DNA of 32,850 bases, from the NCBI GenBank assembly GCA_964558295.1, contig CAZLDQ010000042.1:1-32850 (forward strand), written 5' to 3'. The first letter of the stretch is position 1. The number at the start of each line of letters is the position of its first letter. Origin of the DNA: JBDKTH01 sp964558295. Its GTDB lineage: Bacteria; Planctomycetota; Planctomycetia; Pirellulales; Thermoguttaceae. Positions 16,273-23,886 of the stretch are shown in pieces. The notes beneath the pieces were generated by a model. It was not told the DNA's origin, did no database searches, and saw only the letters and a list, made by a program, of their open reading frames with translations. The translations under genes and the position numbers were made by a program.

Positions 16273-17199
16273 ATGATCGAACTGATTGAGTTCACCAAGC
16301 AATACGGCGATCTGGTGGCCGTGGACCACTTGAACCTGAAGATCGAGCCGGGCGAGATGTTCGGCTTCATCGGTCCCAACGGTGCCGGCAAGAGCACGTC
16401 CATCCGCTTCCTGGCCACCTTGCTCAAGGCCACCTCGGGCGAAGGGATCGTCAACGGCCATAGCGTCACCCGCGAGCCGCTCTCCGTGCGTCGCAGCATC
16501 GGCTATATGCCCGACAGCTTCGGCGTTTACGACGGGATGCGGGTCTGGGAGTTTTTGGACTTCTTCGCCGTGGCCTACCAGATTCCGCGTTCTCGCCGCA
16601 AACAGATCATTGGCGACGTGCTGGAGCTGCTCGACCTGACCGGCAAACGCAATGACTTCGTCAACGGGCTTTCCCGCGGTATGAAGCAGCGGCTTTGCCT
16701 GGCCAAGACCCTGGTGCACGATCCGCCCGTGTTGATTCTTGACGAACCGGCCAGCGGTCTCGACCCCCGAGCGCGCGTCGAGGTAAAGGCCTTGCTCAAA
16801 GAACTCCGCCGCATGGGCAAGACGATCCTGATCTCCAGCCACATCCTCACCGAACTGGCCGACTGCTGCACCTCGATCGGCATCATCGAACGCGGCAAGC
16901 TCCTGATGCACGGCTCAATCGAGGAGGTCTACCGCCGCATCCATCGAAACCGCATCCTCGTGATCAAGTTCCTCGACAAGATGGACGTCGGCTTGGCAAT
17001 CCTCCGCAGCCTGCCGGAATTGCGGAATCTCGACGTCGAAGGCAATCGGGTCACCGTCGAACTAGCCGCCGAAGACGATCAGGTCGCCGCCCTGGTGACC
17101 CGCCTGACCACCGAAGGCGTCCGCCTGCTTTCCTTCGCCGACAAAGAACCAACGCTCGAAGACGTCTTCATGCTCGTCACCAAGGGCGCAGTTGCGTGA
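16273..17199 (+). CDS. ABC transporter ATP-binding protein (ABC-2 type)
   Basis: A 308-residue ATPase that would power the permease encoded next. Walker A is GPNGAGKST (residues 34-42), the signature is LSRGMKQR (a variant of LSGGQ) and Walker B is VLILDEP, followed by SSHILTEL with the switch histidine. A roughly 90-residue C-terminal extension follows the nucleotide-binding domain, as in CcmA/NatA-like exporters; it ends in EPTLEDVFMLVTKG, typical of this subfamily. Spacing is 16 nt from the upstream auxiliary gene and 79 nt to the permease. The substrate is unknown. Confidence 0.93.
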   Translation: MIELIEFTKQYGDLVAVDHLNLKIEPGEMFGFIGPNGAGKSTSIRFLATLLKATSGEGIVNGHSVTREPLSVRRSIGYMPDSFGVYDGMRVWEFLDFFAVAYQIPRSRRKQIIGDVLELLDLTGKRNDFVNGLSRGMKQRLCLAKTLVHDPPVLILDEPASGLDPRARVEVKALLKELRRMGKTILISSHILTELADCCTSIGIIERGKLLMHGSIEEVYRRIHRNRILVIKFLDKMDVGLAILRSLPELRNLDVEGNRVTVELAAEDDQVAALVTRLTTEGVRLLSFADKEPTLEDVFMLVTKGAVA

Positions 17200-17278
17200 G
17201 GGCCGAAGACAGAATGCCGGAAGATGAATAGAGGACCGTGAAGAGGCAAGCTCCTCACTGACCACTCTCGACTCTATC

Positions 17279-18922
17279 ATGTACGTCCACGAAAACCCCG
17301 TACTACAACGTGAACTGCTGGTGAACCTGCGGATGCACCGGGCGTTCTTCCTGCTGTTTTTTTACGTGGCGTTGCTGGGCGTGGTGGTTTACGTAGCGTG
17401 GCCGTCGCACCAGCGGTTGGATCTGACAACCAGCCCGGAGGAAGCCAAACGGTTGATCAACATGTTTTTCTTGGGACAGTACGTGTTGATGTCGTTGATG
17501 GCCCCCAGTTTTGCGGCGGGAGCGATCACGGGCGAAAAGGAGCGGAAGACGTACGAGATGCTGCTGGCCAGCCCATTGGTTCCCGGCGCAATCATCTTGG
17601 GAAAACTGTTCGCCTCGCTCTCGCATCTGGCCGTGCTGGTCTTCTGCTCACTGCCGATCGTGATGCTTTGCCTGCCCCTGGGCGGCGTCTCGCTCCACGA
17701 GGTTTTTGCCACCTACACGGCCATGGCCGCTTCGGTGCTCACGTTCGGAATGATCAGCCTGACGGCCAGTTGCTATTTCAAGCGGACAATCGCCTCGGTG
17801 GTCGTCTCCTACTTGCTGATTCTGCCGTTGGCATTGTTTGGCGTAGTCTTCTACCGACTGTTCGAGGTGGCGGCGTCGTTCCGCCTGATAATGCTGGCCG
17901 GTTTCTTTCCCGCAGCCTGCCTAGCAGCTTGCTGGCTGATGATGCGTTCGATCAACCAACGGCTCATCCATCCGCCCGACGTGGGCGCGGAAGCCGAGGA
18001 AGTGGTCGACCTGGACGAAGAGCAGCGGGAAGCCGTGGGGATGATTATCCACAGCGACCAGTTCCCCGACAAGCTCTTCGCCCCGCCGAAGCGGACCGAT
18101 CTGATGCCCGATCACACCAATCCGATCTATGACAAGGAGATGCGCAGCGAACTATTCGGTCACGGCACGTTGATGCTCCGACTGGTGATCCAGTTGAGCA
18201 TGGGGCTGGCGTTGGTCGTGATGGCAGTCTGCCTCTATATCCAACCGCAACGGGCCCCTTGGTATACCAGTTACGTGCTGGTGTTCAACATGCTCGTCGG
18301 GCCGGTTTTTTCCGCGGGTAGCGTGACGAACGAACGGGAACGGCAGACGCTGGAACTCCTGTTGACTACGGCCCTTTCCCCCTGGCAGATCCTCACGGGT
18401 AAGCTGCTTTCAAGCCTGCGGATTTCGGTCGTGCTCACCAGCTTCCTCGTCTGGCCGCTTCTGTTGGCTTGGCTGTTGCCGCCCTGGTTCTACTGGACCG
18501 ACACCGTGACAATGCTCGGCTATCTGGCGATCATCCTGGTCACTGCGTTGACCACGACGACCGTGGCCATGTTCTGCTCGGTGGTCTTCCGCAAGACCTC
18601 AGTGAGCATGATGACGAGCTACCTGGTGCTCTGTCTGTTGTTTGCCCTGCCGGTGGCGGTCAAGCTGTTTGCGGAGTTGTTCTTCCCGAAGGCACCGTGG
18701 CTGGCCAAGCTGCACGCCTCGCTTTTCGTCAGCCCCTTTGCCGCGGCGTTCAGCCTGCCGCTGCACGCCGACGCGAGCAGGGAGACACTTGCCCAGGCCG
18801 CGGCGGCGGCCAGTTGGTCGAGCACCACCGCACCGGCCTTCTTGGCCTGCTACTTGCTGGTCGACCTGATCTTGCTCGGCTTGATCATGCGTCTGTTCAG
18901 CGTGCGCTGGCGCGTGGCATAG
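17279..18922 (+). CDS. ABC-2 type permease with internal duplication
   Basis: A 547-residue polytopic membrane protein with about 12 predicted helices in two halves. Each half begins with a cytoplasmic element and a hydrophobic helix, and each has the same motif: FAAGAITGEKERKTYEMLL (about 78-96) and FSAGSVTNERERQTLELLL (about 343-361), each followed by a GKL segment and several helices. A charged loop of about 70 residues joins the halves (EAEEVVDLDEEQREAVG). Single-half ABC-2 permeases have six helices and dimerise, so this fused form may work as a monomer with two ATPases. It is the last gene of the operon; a repeat region and the assembly gap follow. Confidence 0.9.
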   Translation: MYVHENPVLQRELLVNLRMHRAFFLLFFYVALLGVVVYVAWPSHQRLDLTTSPEEAKRLINMFFLGQYVLMSLMAPSFAAGAITGEKERKTYEMLLASPLVPGAIILGKLFASLSHLAVLVFCSLPIVMLCLPLGGVSLHEVFATYTAMAASVLTFGMISLTASCYFKRTIASVVVSYLLILPLALFGVVFYRLFEVAASFRLIMLAGFFPAACLAACWLMMRSINQRLIHPPDVGAEAEEVVDLDEEQREAVGMIIHSDQFPDKLFAPPKRTDLMPDHTNPIYDKEMRSELFGHGTLMLRLVIQLSMGLALVVMAVCLYIQPQRAPWYTSYVLVFNMLVGPVFSAGSVTNERERQTLELLLTTALSPWQILTGKLLSSLRISVVLTSFLVWPLLLAWLLPPWFYWTDTVTMLGYLAIILVTALTTTTVAMFCSVVFRKTSVSMMTSYLVLCLLFALPVAVKLFAELFFPKAPWLAKLHASLFVSPFAAAFSLPLHADASRETLAQAAAAASWSSTTAPAFLACYLLVDLILLGLIMRLFSVRWRVA

Positions 18923-18963
18923 GGAGAATTGCCACAGATCGGCCGATCAACAGACCCGCCCCC

Positions 18964-19032
18964 GCCCCCTCCCACGCGCGCGCGGCTCTGAAGCCAGCCG
19001 CCGCCACCGGGGACAGGCACCCCGTCGGCCTG
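18964..19032. repeat. 69-bp direct repeat, copy A
   Basis: Runs from gccccctcccacgcg to gtcggcctg and abuts the run of Ns. It matches copy B (19071-19139) in 59 of 69 positions without gaps; most differences are C in A versus A in B. Confidence 0.85.
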
Positions 19033-19042
19033 NNNNNNNNNN
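19033..19042. other. Assembly gap (ten Ns)
   Basis: Ten undetermined bases, probably a placeholder of unknown true length. It sits directly between two 69-bp direct repeat copies, so a collapsed repeat array is a likely cause. Confidence 0.95.
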
Positions 19043-19070
19043 ACGTTCTGATGACCTGGCTTGAGCACCA

Positions 19071-19139
19071 GCCCCCTCCCACGCGAGCGAGGATCTCAAG
19101 ACAGCCGCCTCCTCAGGGGACAGTCACCCCGTCGGCATG
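19071..19139. repeat. 69-bp direct repeat, copy B, overlapping the GGDEF gene end
   Basis: Runs from gccccctcccacgcg to gtcggcatg. It contains the stop codon of the diguanylate cyclase (complement of 19113-19115) and encodes that protein's last eight or so residues. Confidence 0.85.
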
Positions 19140-20678
19140 CGGCAAACGGGCGACGAGTTCCGGCCATTGGCCGTTGTGGAAGCTCGTGCGGTTGCCGCCC
19201 GCCTTGATCGCTTCTTCCAACGCATCGTAGGCCCGCGCCAGCAGGCGTTCGGTGTCGTCGTCGCCGGTGGCCTCGGCTCCGGCCAGGCTGACAGTGAATT
19301 GAAAGCGTTCGTTACCTACGGGGAACTTGCAGCGAGCGATTGCTTGCCGCAGACGTTCGGCCACATTGACTGCGTTGGACACCTGGGCCCCAGGCAACAA
19401 GGCGGCAAAGGTAGCATCCTGGAAATGGGCCACCAGATCCATTTCACGAAACGACGCCGTGAGGAATTGGGTGGTCACGCGGATCGCCAGTTCGCCGGCT
19501 TGGGCCCCATATCGGCTGACGATCCGGTCATACCCGTCAACGTGCAGAAGGAGCACCGACATCGCTTGGCCGCTGCGCCGCAGTTCCGCCAAACGGCGGC
19601 CGAGCATCATGCAGAAGGACGTGCGGTTGCACAAACCGTTCTGCGGATCGTCGACATGGTCGTGGATCCCCGGCAACAGGTCTTCGGCTGGCATCGGAGA
19701 AACCGGCCTGGGACCGCGTTCCTTGCAGGCACGGGGACGTTCCGGCCGAACGGACTTGGCTTCCTCGGATTTGGCCGCCTTCTCGACAGGCTCGATCGCC
19801 GGACGAGTCGTCTGGCCGTCGTGCCAGCACGTGCGATTGCGTCCCCCCTCCTTGGAAGCGTAGAGTGCCGCATCCGATCGCTGAATCAAAGCCGTGATCT
19901 CTTCGCCCTCGCCAAGTTGGGCTACCCCAACGCTGATGGTCACATGCAGATCCGTTCCCTCAAAATGGAAACACCGGGTCTCGACCGCCTTGCGGATCCG
20001 TTCCGCCAGTTGCACGGCCTCGTTCACCGAGGTTTCCGGGAGAATCATCGCGAACTCTTCGCCGCCAAAACGGGCGGGCAGATCCAGCTTTCGGGCTTCC
20101 TGGCGAAGCGTTTGAGCCAAACCACAAAGCACCCGATCACCCGCCTGATGCCCGTAGGAGTCGTTGAACCGTTTGAAGTGGTCCACGTCGATCATCACCA
20201 ATGAGAGGCTCTTGCCGTAACGTTGGAACTCATTGTATCGACGAGCCATTTCTTGATCGAAAGCACGGCGATTGGCCAGACCGGTCAGGGCGTCGGTCCG
20301 TGCTTCGGCCGCGCTGAACTCGATCTGCCGGGCCTGTTCACGCATCTGTTCCTGGGCACTGAGCAACTGGCGTTGCATCTGTTCGTTGTTCTGGATCAAC
20401 CGAGCCACGGCCGTGACCACGACATCTGAAGCCTGGGTCTTGGCCGAAGCCAATTCTTCGTTGATCTCTTCAACTCGGTTGGTATGCTCCCCGACGTCGG
20501 CGGCCACGCTCGCTGCCAGTTCATACAACTTCGCCAGCACTTCGCGGTTGCGCCGGCTTTCGTTGTCATTTCGGCGTGATTCCCGGCGAATCGTACTCCC
20601 ACGTAACCACCACCCTGCCAGGATGCCCGCCATGGCAACGATCAAACCGAACGAAATGTCAACAACCATTATTGACAT
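19113..20678 (-). CDS. Membrane-anchored tandem-GGDEF diguanylate cyclase
   Basis: A 521-residue protein predicted to make cyclic di-GMP. An N-terminal membrane helix (about 8-26) is followed by a charged coiled coil (30-125). GGDEF domain 1 (about 126-285) has an intact active site GGEEF (205-209), the metal-binding Asp in MIDVDHFKRFND and an inhibitory RxxD site, RKLD (196-199), five residues upstream. After a polar linker, domain 2 (about 345-510) has HFQDATF where RFGGEEF is expected, so it is probably inactive and regulatory. The ATG at 20678 is supported by AAGGA upstream. Its C-terminal eight or so residues derive from a direct repeat next to the assembly gap. Confidence 0.92.
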   Translation of the reverse strand: MSIMVVDISFGLIVAMAGILAGWWLRGSTIRRESRRNDNESRRNREVLAKLYELAASVAADVGEHTNRVEEINEELASAKTQASDVVVTAVARLIQNNEQMQRQLLSAQEQMREQARQIEFSAAEARTDALTGLANRRAFDQEMARRYNEFQRYGKSLSLVMIDVDHFKRFNDSYGHQAGDRVLCGLAQTLRQEARKLDLPARFGGEEFAMILPETSVNEAVQLAERIRKAVETRCFHFEGTDLHVTISVGVAQLGEGEEITALIQRSDAALYASKEGGRNRTCWHDGQTTRPAIEPVEKAAKSEEAKSVRPERPRACKERGPRPVSPMPAEDLLPGIHDHVDDPQNGLCNRTSFCMMLGRRLAELRRSGQAMSVLLLHVDGYDRIVSRYGAQAGELAIRVTTQFLTASFREMDLVAHFQDATFAALLPGAQVSNAVNVAERLRQAIARCKFPVGNERFQFTVSLAGAEATGDDDTERLLARAYDALEEAIKAGGNRTSFHNGQWPELVARLPHADGVTVP

Positions 20679-21196
20679 GGACTAATCCTTCCCTCTCGGT
20701 AATCGCTTATCCTCTCGGCCAAGAAACACGGCTAGCATCGCAACCTACGCTAGCAGATTCCCGTAGTAAATTTAGGTCGTATTCCATCAGGAATCGCGTC
20801 TGAAAAGGGATAGATTTCTCGTAATTCAAGTAAACAACCATCCACTTGAGGGAGATTCTGTCCGTTTATTCCGACCCTCTCCCCCGTGAACATGAACAGA
20901 CTCCTCGTTGATGCTCTATCCCCCAACAAAAAACGAGAGCTTTCCCGTCTCCAGAGGAGTATATCGAGTTCAAGACGGTCGACTCCACGACCGCGTGAGA
21001 GCCAAAGTCGTTGCCGAATGCGTTCCCACCTGCTTGCAGCATTCCATCATCCCTCTTAGAATCAGCCAAGCGCAATGATTGGGACTCTGGTGGACCGGCG
21101 CGTGGGCGCCTCCTGAGTCCAAGACCTAAGCCCCCTCGAATAGCCACACCCCTTTGGAAAACTCGGGGGACTGAAGCAATACGGCTGACACGCGGT
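20679..21196. other. 518-bp divergent region between GGDEF gene and pyrB
   Basis: No convincing gene. It holds two gctagc palindromes 18 bp apart (20731-20736 and 20749-20754), possibly an operator-like site for the GGDEF gene, and a candidate pyrB promoter at 21034-21062. The open frame upstream of pyrB from 21011 lacks family similarity and is treated as leader. Confidence 0.5.
21034..21062 (+). promoter_or_regulatory. Candidate sigma-70-like promoter of pyrB
   Basis: TTGCAG (21034-21039), a 17-nt spacer and TAGAAT (21057-21062). The -10 matches 5 of 6, the -35 only 3 of 6. It would give a leader of roughly 130 nt before the pyrB ATG. Confidence 0.35.
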
Positions 21197-22162
21197 ATGA
21201 GCATGGAACTGGCCGAACTCGAAGCCGTCCCGGCCACTTGGGACCGACGCCATCTCTTGGGACTGGAAGAGCTGACTGCAGAGGAGATTACGCTCATTCT
21301 GGATAAGGCAGACGCCTTCAAACAAATTATCACATCCGGGCAGAGAAAGGTCTCGCTGCTGGCGGGCAAGACCTGCGTCAACTTGTTCTTCGAAAATTCC
21401 ACCCGCACCCGCACCAGCTTTGGGTTGGCAGCCCGCCGTCTGGGGGCTGACGCCATCGATTTCTCGGCCGCAACGAGCAGTCTGTCCAAAGCGGAGACCG
21501 TCATTGACACGGCCAAAAACATCGAGGCGATGGGGGTCGATGTCGTCGTGGTCCGCCACCGTACCCCCGGAACCCCCCATCTGTTGGCCCAAAACCTCAA
21601 CTGTTCGGTGATCAATGCCGGGGATGGCCCCCACGAGCACCCCACCCAGGGGCTACTAGCCATCCTGACCATCCGTCAGCGCCGCGGCCGGCTCGAAGGG
21701 CTGACCGTGGCCATGGTCGGCGATATCACCTATAGTCGGACCGCCCGTTCCAACATCTGGGGACTGAAGAAGTTGGGTGCCCATGTGATCGTCTGCGGTC
21801 CGTCCACGTTGGTCTCTCCGCGGTGGAAGGAATTGGGCGTCGAGACTTCGTACAATCTCGACGAGATTCTTCCGCGGGTGGACGTGCTCAACCTCCTGCG
21901 GATCCAGTTCGAGCGTCAGACAACGCGGCCGTTCCCGTCGGTGCGCGAGTATGCCCTGCTCTATGCGATGGATGGCAAGCGTCTGGCTCGAACGAAAGAC
22001 GATATCCTGATTTTGGCCCCCGGCCCAATCAACCGTGGGGTCGAGGTAACGCCCGACGTGGCCGATGGCCCCCACTCTTCGATCCTTGAACAGGTCACCA
22101 ATGGGGTCGCCGTCCGCATGGCCGTCCTCTGGCTCCTAGCCGGCGCCAAGAACAAAGCCTAG
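21197..22162 (+). CDS. pyrB: Aspartate carbamoyltransferase catalytic subunit
   Basis: A 321-residue enzyme condensing carbamoyl phosphate with aspartate, the first committed step of pyrimidine synthesis. The carbamoyl-phosphate motif is ENSTRTRTSF (residues 66-75); HPTQGLLA and the C-terminal APGPINRGVEV segments are also characteristic. Length fits the catalytic chain (about 305-320). ATG 21197 is used, with ATG 21203 two codons on; the upstream open frame has no similarity. No pyrI regulatory subunit is adjacent. The downstream neighbour pyrC is 323 nt away, and the gap is occupied by a large structured element beginning 8 nt after the stop. Confidence 0.95.
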   Translation: MSMELAELEAVPATWDRRHLLGLEELTAEEITLILDKADAFKQIITSGQRKVSLLAGKTCVNLFFENSTRTRTSFGLAARRLGADAIDFSAATSSLSKAETVIDTAKNIEAMGVDVVVVRHRTPGTPHLLAQNLNCSVINAGDGPHEHPTQGLLAILTIRQRRGRLEGLTVAMVGDITYSRTARSNIWGLKKLGAHVIVCGPSTLVSPRWKELGVETSYNLDEILPRVDVLNLLRIQFERQTTRPFPSVREYALLYAMDGKRLARTKDDILILAPGPINRGVEVTPDVADGPHSSILEQVTNGVAVRMAVLWLLAGAKNKA

Positions 22163-22170
22163 CCCATTAG

Positions 22171-22425
22171 GGGCGACCAAAAAATGACTTTCGCGTTTGA
22201 CCTACAAATAGAGGGACTGCCTTATGAAAGACCGAACCGCTGTCACGAATGTGGCCGCAGTCCCTCCATTTCTCTTGGACGGCAACTTCGACTCGACAAG
22301 GCGAGGCCTCCGGTTGACAAGGGAAAAGAGAACCCGCTCATCGTCAAGCCCCTCCACCCGGAAAGAGGTTCCCGCGGATTCTCTTTTCCCGCAGGTCAAA
22401 CGCGAAAGTCATTTTTCGGTCGCCC
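22171..22425. other. 255-bp nested-palindrome element in the pyrB-pyrC gap (structured RNA or MITE-like)
   Basis: Outer stem P1: 22171-22203 with 22393-22425, 32 of 33 positions complementary (one A-C mismatch at 22179). P2: 22206-22220 with 22257-22271, 14 of 15, core gagggactgc/gcagtccctc. P4: 22321-22337 with 22374-22390, 16 of 17, gggaaaagagaacccgc. Only 2 nt separate P1 from P2 and P4 from P1. Between P2 and P4, a weaker nested hairpin is possible (caac 22283-22286 with gttg 22313-22316; ctcg with cgag inside). A 7-nt direct repeat gcccatt occurs at 22162-22168 and 22422-22428. Pairing ends exactly at the P1 borders. No transposase, T tract or known family was recognised. Confidence 0.8.
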
Positions 22426-22485
22426 ATTTGTTGCCCAACATCCCGTTTCCCACCCCCAGCCACTATCCACCTTTCGAATTCTCTC

Positions 22486-23757
22486 ATGAAGCTCCTCATC
22501 CAAAACGGCCGTGTCATCGACCCAAGTCAATCGATGGACCGCGTGACCAGCCTGTTAATTGACGACGGTCGCATTGCCGCCTATGACGCAGCCCCTCAAG
22601 GGGACGAACAGTTGATCGACGCCGCGGGAAAGATCGTCGCGCCGGGGCTTGTTGACATGCACGTCCACTTGCGCGAGCCGGGGCGGGAAGAGGACGAAAC
22701 GATCGAGACGGGCACGGCTGCGGCCCTGGCCGGCGGCTTCACCTCAATCGCCTGCTGCCCGAACACGGAACCGGCGATCGACAGCCAGGCCATGGTCGAA
22801 TTCGTACACCATCAGGCCGCCCGGGCCGACAACTGCAATGTGTTTGTAATCGCCTGCGCCAGCAAGAACCGCGAAGGCAAGGAGTTGGCCGAGATTGGCC
22901 AGTTGGTCAAGGCCGGAGCGGTGGCCTTCAGTGACGACGGCGCCCCGATTTACGACCCGGAATTGATGCGGCGTGCGTTTGAATACTGCTTGATGTTCGA
23001 CAAACCCGTGCTGAACCATCCCGAGGTCCGCGAACTGACCCACAATGCCGTAATGCACGAAGGACTCGTCTCGATGGTCCTCGGCCTGACGGGGTTTCCG
23101 ACGGCCGCCGAAGACGTAATGACCAGCCGCGATATCGCCCTGGCTGAGGCGACCGGCGGCCGGCTGCACATCATGCACGTTTCCACAGCCGGAAGCGTCG
23201 ATGTCATCCGCCGCGCTAAGCTGCGCAATGTGCGTGTGACGGCGGAAGTCACCCCGCACCACTTCTCGCTGACCGACGAATGCCTCCGTTCGTTCGACTC
23301 GAATTGCAAGATGAACCCGCCGCTGCGTGGCCAAGCCCACGTCGAGGCGTGCATCGCCGGCTTGGTCGACGGCACCATCGACGTGATCGCCACGGATCAT
23401 GCCCCGCATGCCTTGGAAAAAAAGATGCAGGAGCTGGATCGCGCTCCCTTTGGAATCGTCGGCCTGGAAACCGCCCTGGGGCTCGTCGTCACCAAACTGA
23501 TTGAACCGGGTCACCTCGATTGGCCGACCGCCCTGGCCAAACTCACGATCAATCCGGCGCGAGTACTGGGCATCCCCAAGGGAACCCTGGCGCTTGGGGC
23601 CGACGCCGATGTGACAATCATCGATCCGGAAATTCGCTGGACGGTTCAGCCTGAGCAATTCCGCTCGAAGAGCACCAACACCCCCTTCCGCGGATGGGAG
23701 CTCAAGGGCCGGGCCACTACGGTCATCGTTGGCGGACGGGTAAAATTCTCTCGGTGA
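22486..23757 (+). CDS. pyrC: Dihydroorotase
   Basis: A 423-residue amidohydrolase of the bacterial type I class, closing carbamoyl aspartate to dihydroorotate. The zinc motif is DMHVHLREPG with His59 and His61; later ligands are in NHPE, MHVSTAG and DHAPH (Asp304). Length fits (about 420-430). Substrate-binding NPPLRG and FGIVGLETALG are present. The ATG at 22486 follows the structured intergenic element by 60 nt, so that element lies in the leader if pyrC is read from an upstream promoter. In many bacteria PyrB and type I PyrC form a complex; adjacency fits this. Confidence 0.95.
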   Translation: MKLLIQNGRVIDPSQSMDRVTSLLIDDGRIAAYDAAPQGDEQLIDAAGKIVAPGLVDMHVHLREPGREEDETIETGTAAALAGGFTSIACCPNTEPAIDSQAMVEFVHHQAARADNCNVFVIACASKNREGKELAEIGQLVKAGAVAFSDDGAPIYDPELMRRAFEYCLMFDKPVLNHPEVRELTHNAVMHEGLVSMVLGLTGFPTAAEDVMTSRDIALAEATGGRLHIMHVSTAGSVDVIRRAKLRNVRVTAEVTPHHFSLTDECLRSFDSNCKMNPPLRGQAHVEACIAGLVDGTIDVIATDHAPHALEKKMQELDRAPFGIVGLETALGLVVTKLIEPGHLDWPTALAKLTINPARVLGIPKGTLALGADADVTIIDPEIRWTVQPEQFRSKSTNTPFRGWELKGRATTVIVGGRVKFSR

Positions 23758-23886
23758 CGAATCGCGGGTTGTCAGACAACGAGTTGTGAATGGTGCGCGT
23801 CAGGAAAGCCTTCGCAGTCCGTGTCTTCCCCGATTCGCTTGCACTGAAACCAGGCCGGTGCATGTGACCTTTCATCCGCTTGACTC

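Noticed and set aside
18469..19230. Open frame running across the Ns
   Set aside because: It crosses the assembly gap, is out of frame with the permease and has no domain.
19137..20204. Open frame of 355 codons on + strand
   Set aside because: Antisense to the diguanylate cyclase, whose GGDEF motif is diagnostic.
22171..22425. PyrR-type or other known pyrimidine attenuator in the pyrB-pyrC gap
   Set aside because: No terminator with T tract follows and I see no recognisable PyrR-binding hairpin; the nested-stem layout does not match.
22171..22425. CRISPR array or integron attachment site
   Set aside because: No regularly spaced direct repeats, no cas or integrase genes, and stems are longer than in attC sites.
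22744..23658. Open frame of 304 codons on - strand
   Set aside because: Antisense to pyrC, a clear dihydroorotase.
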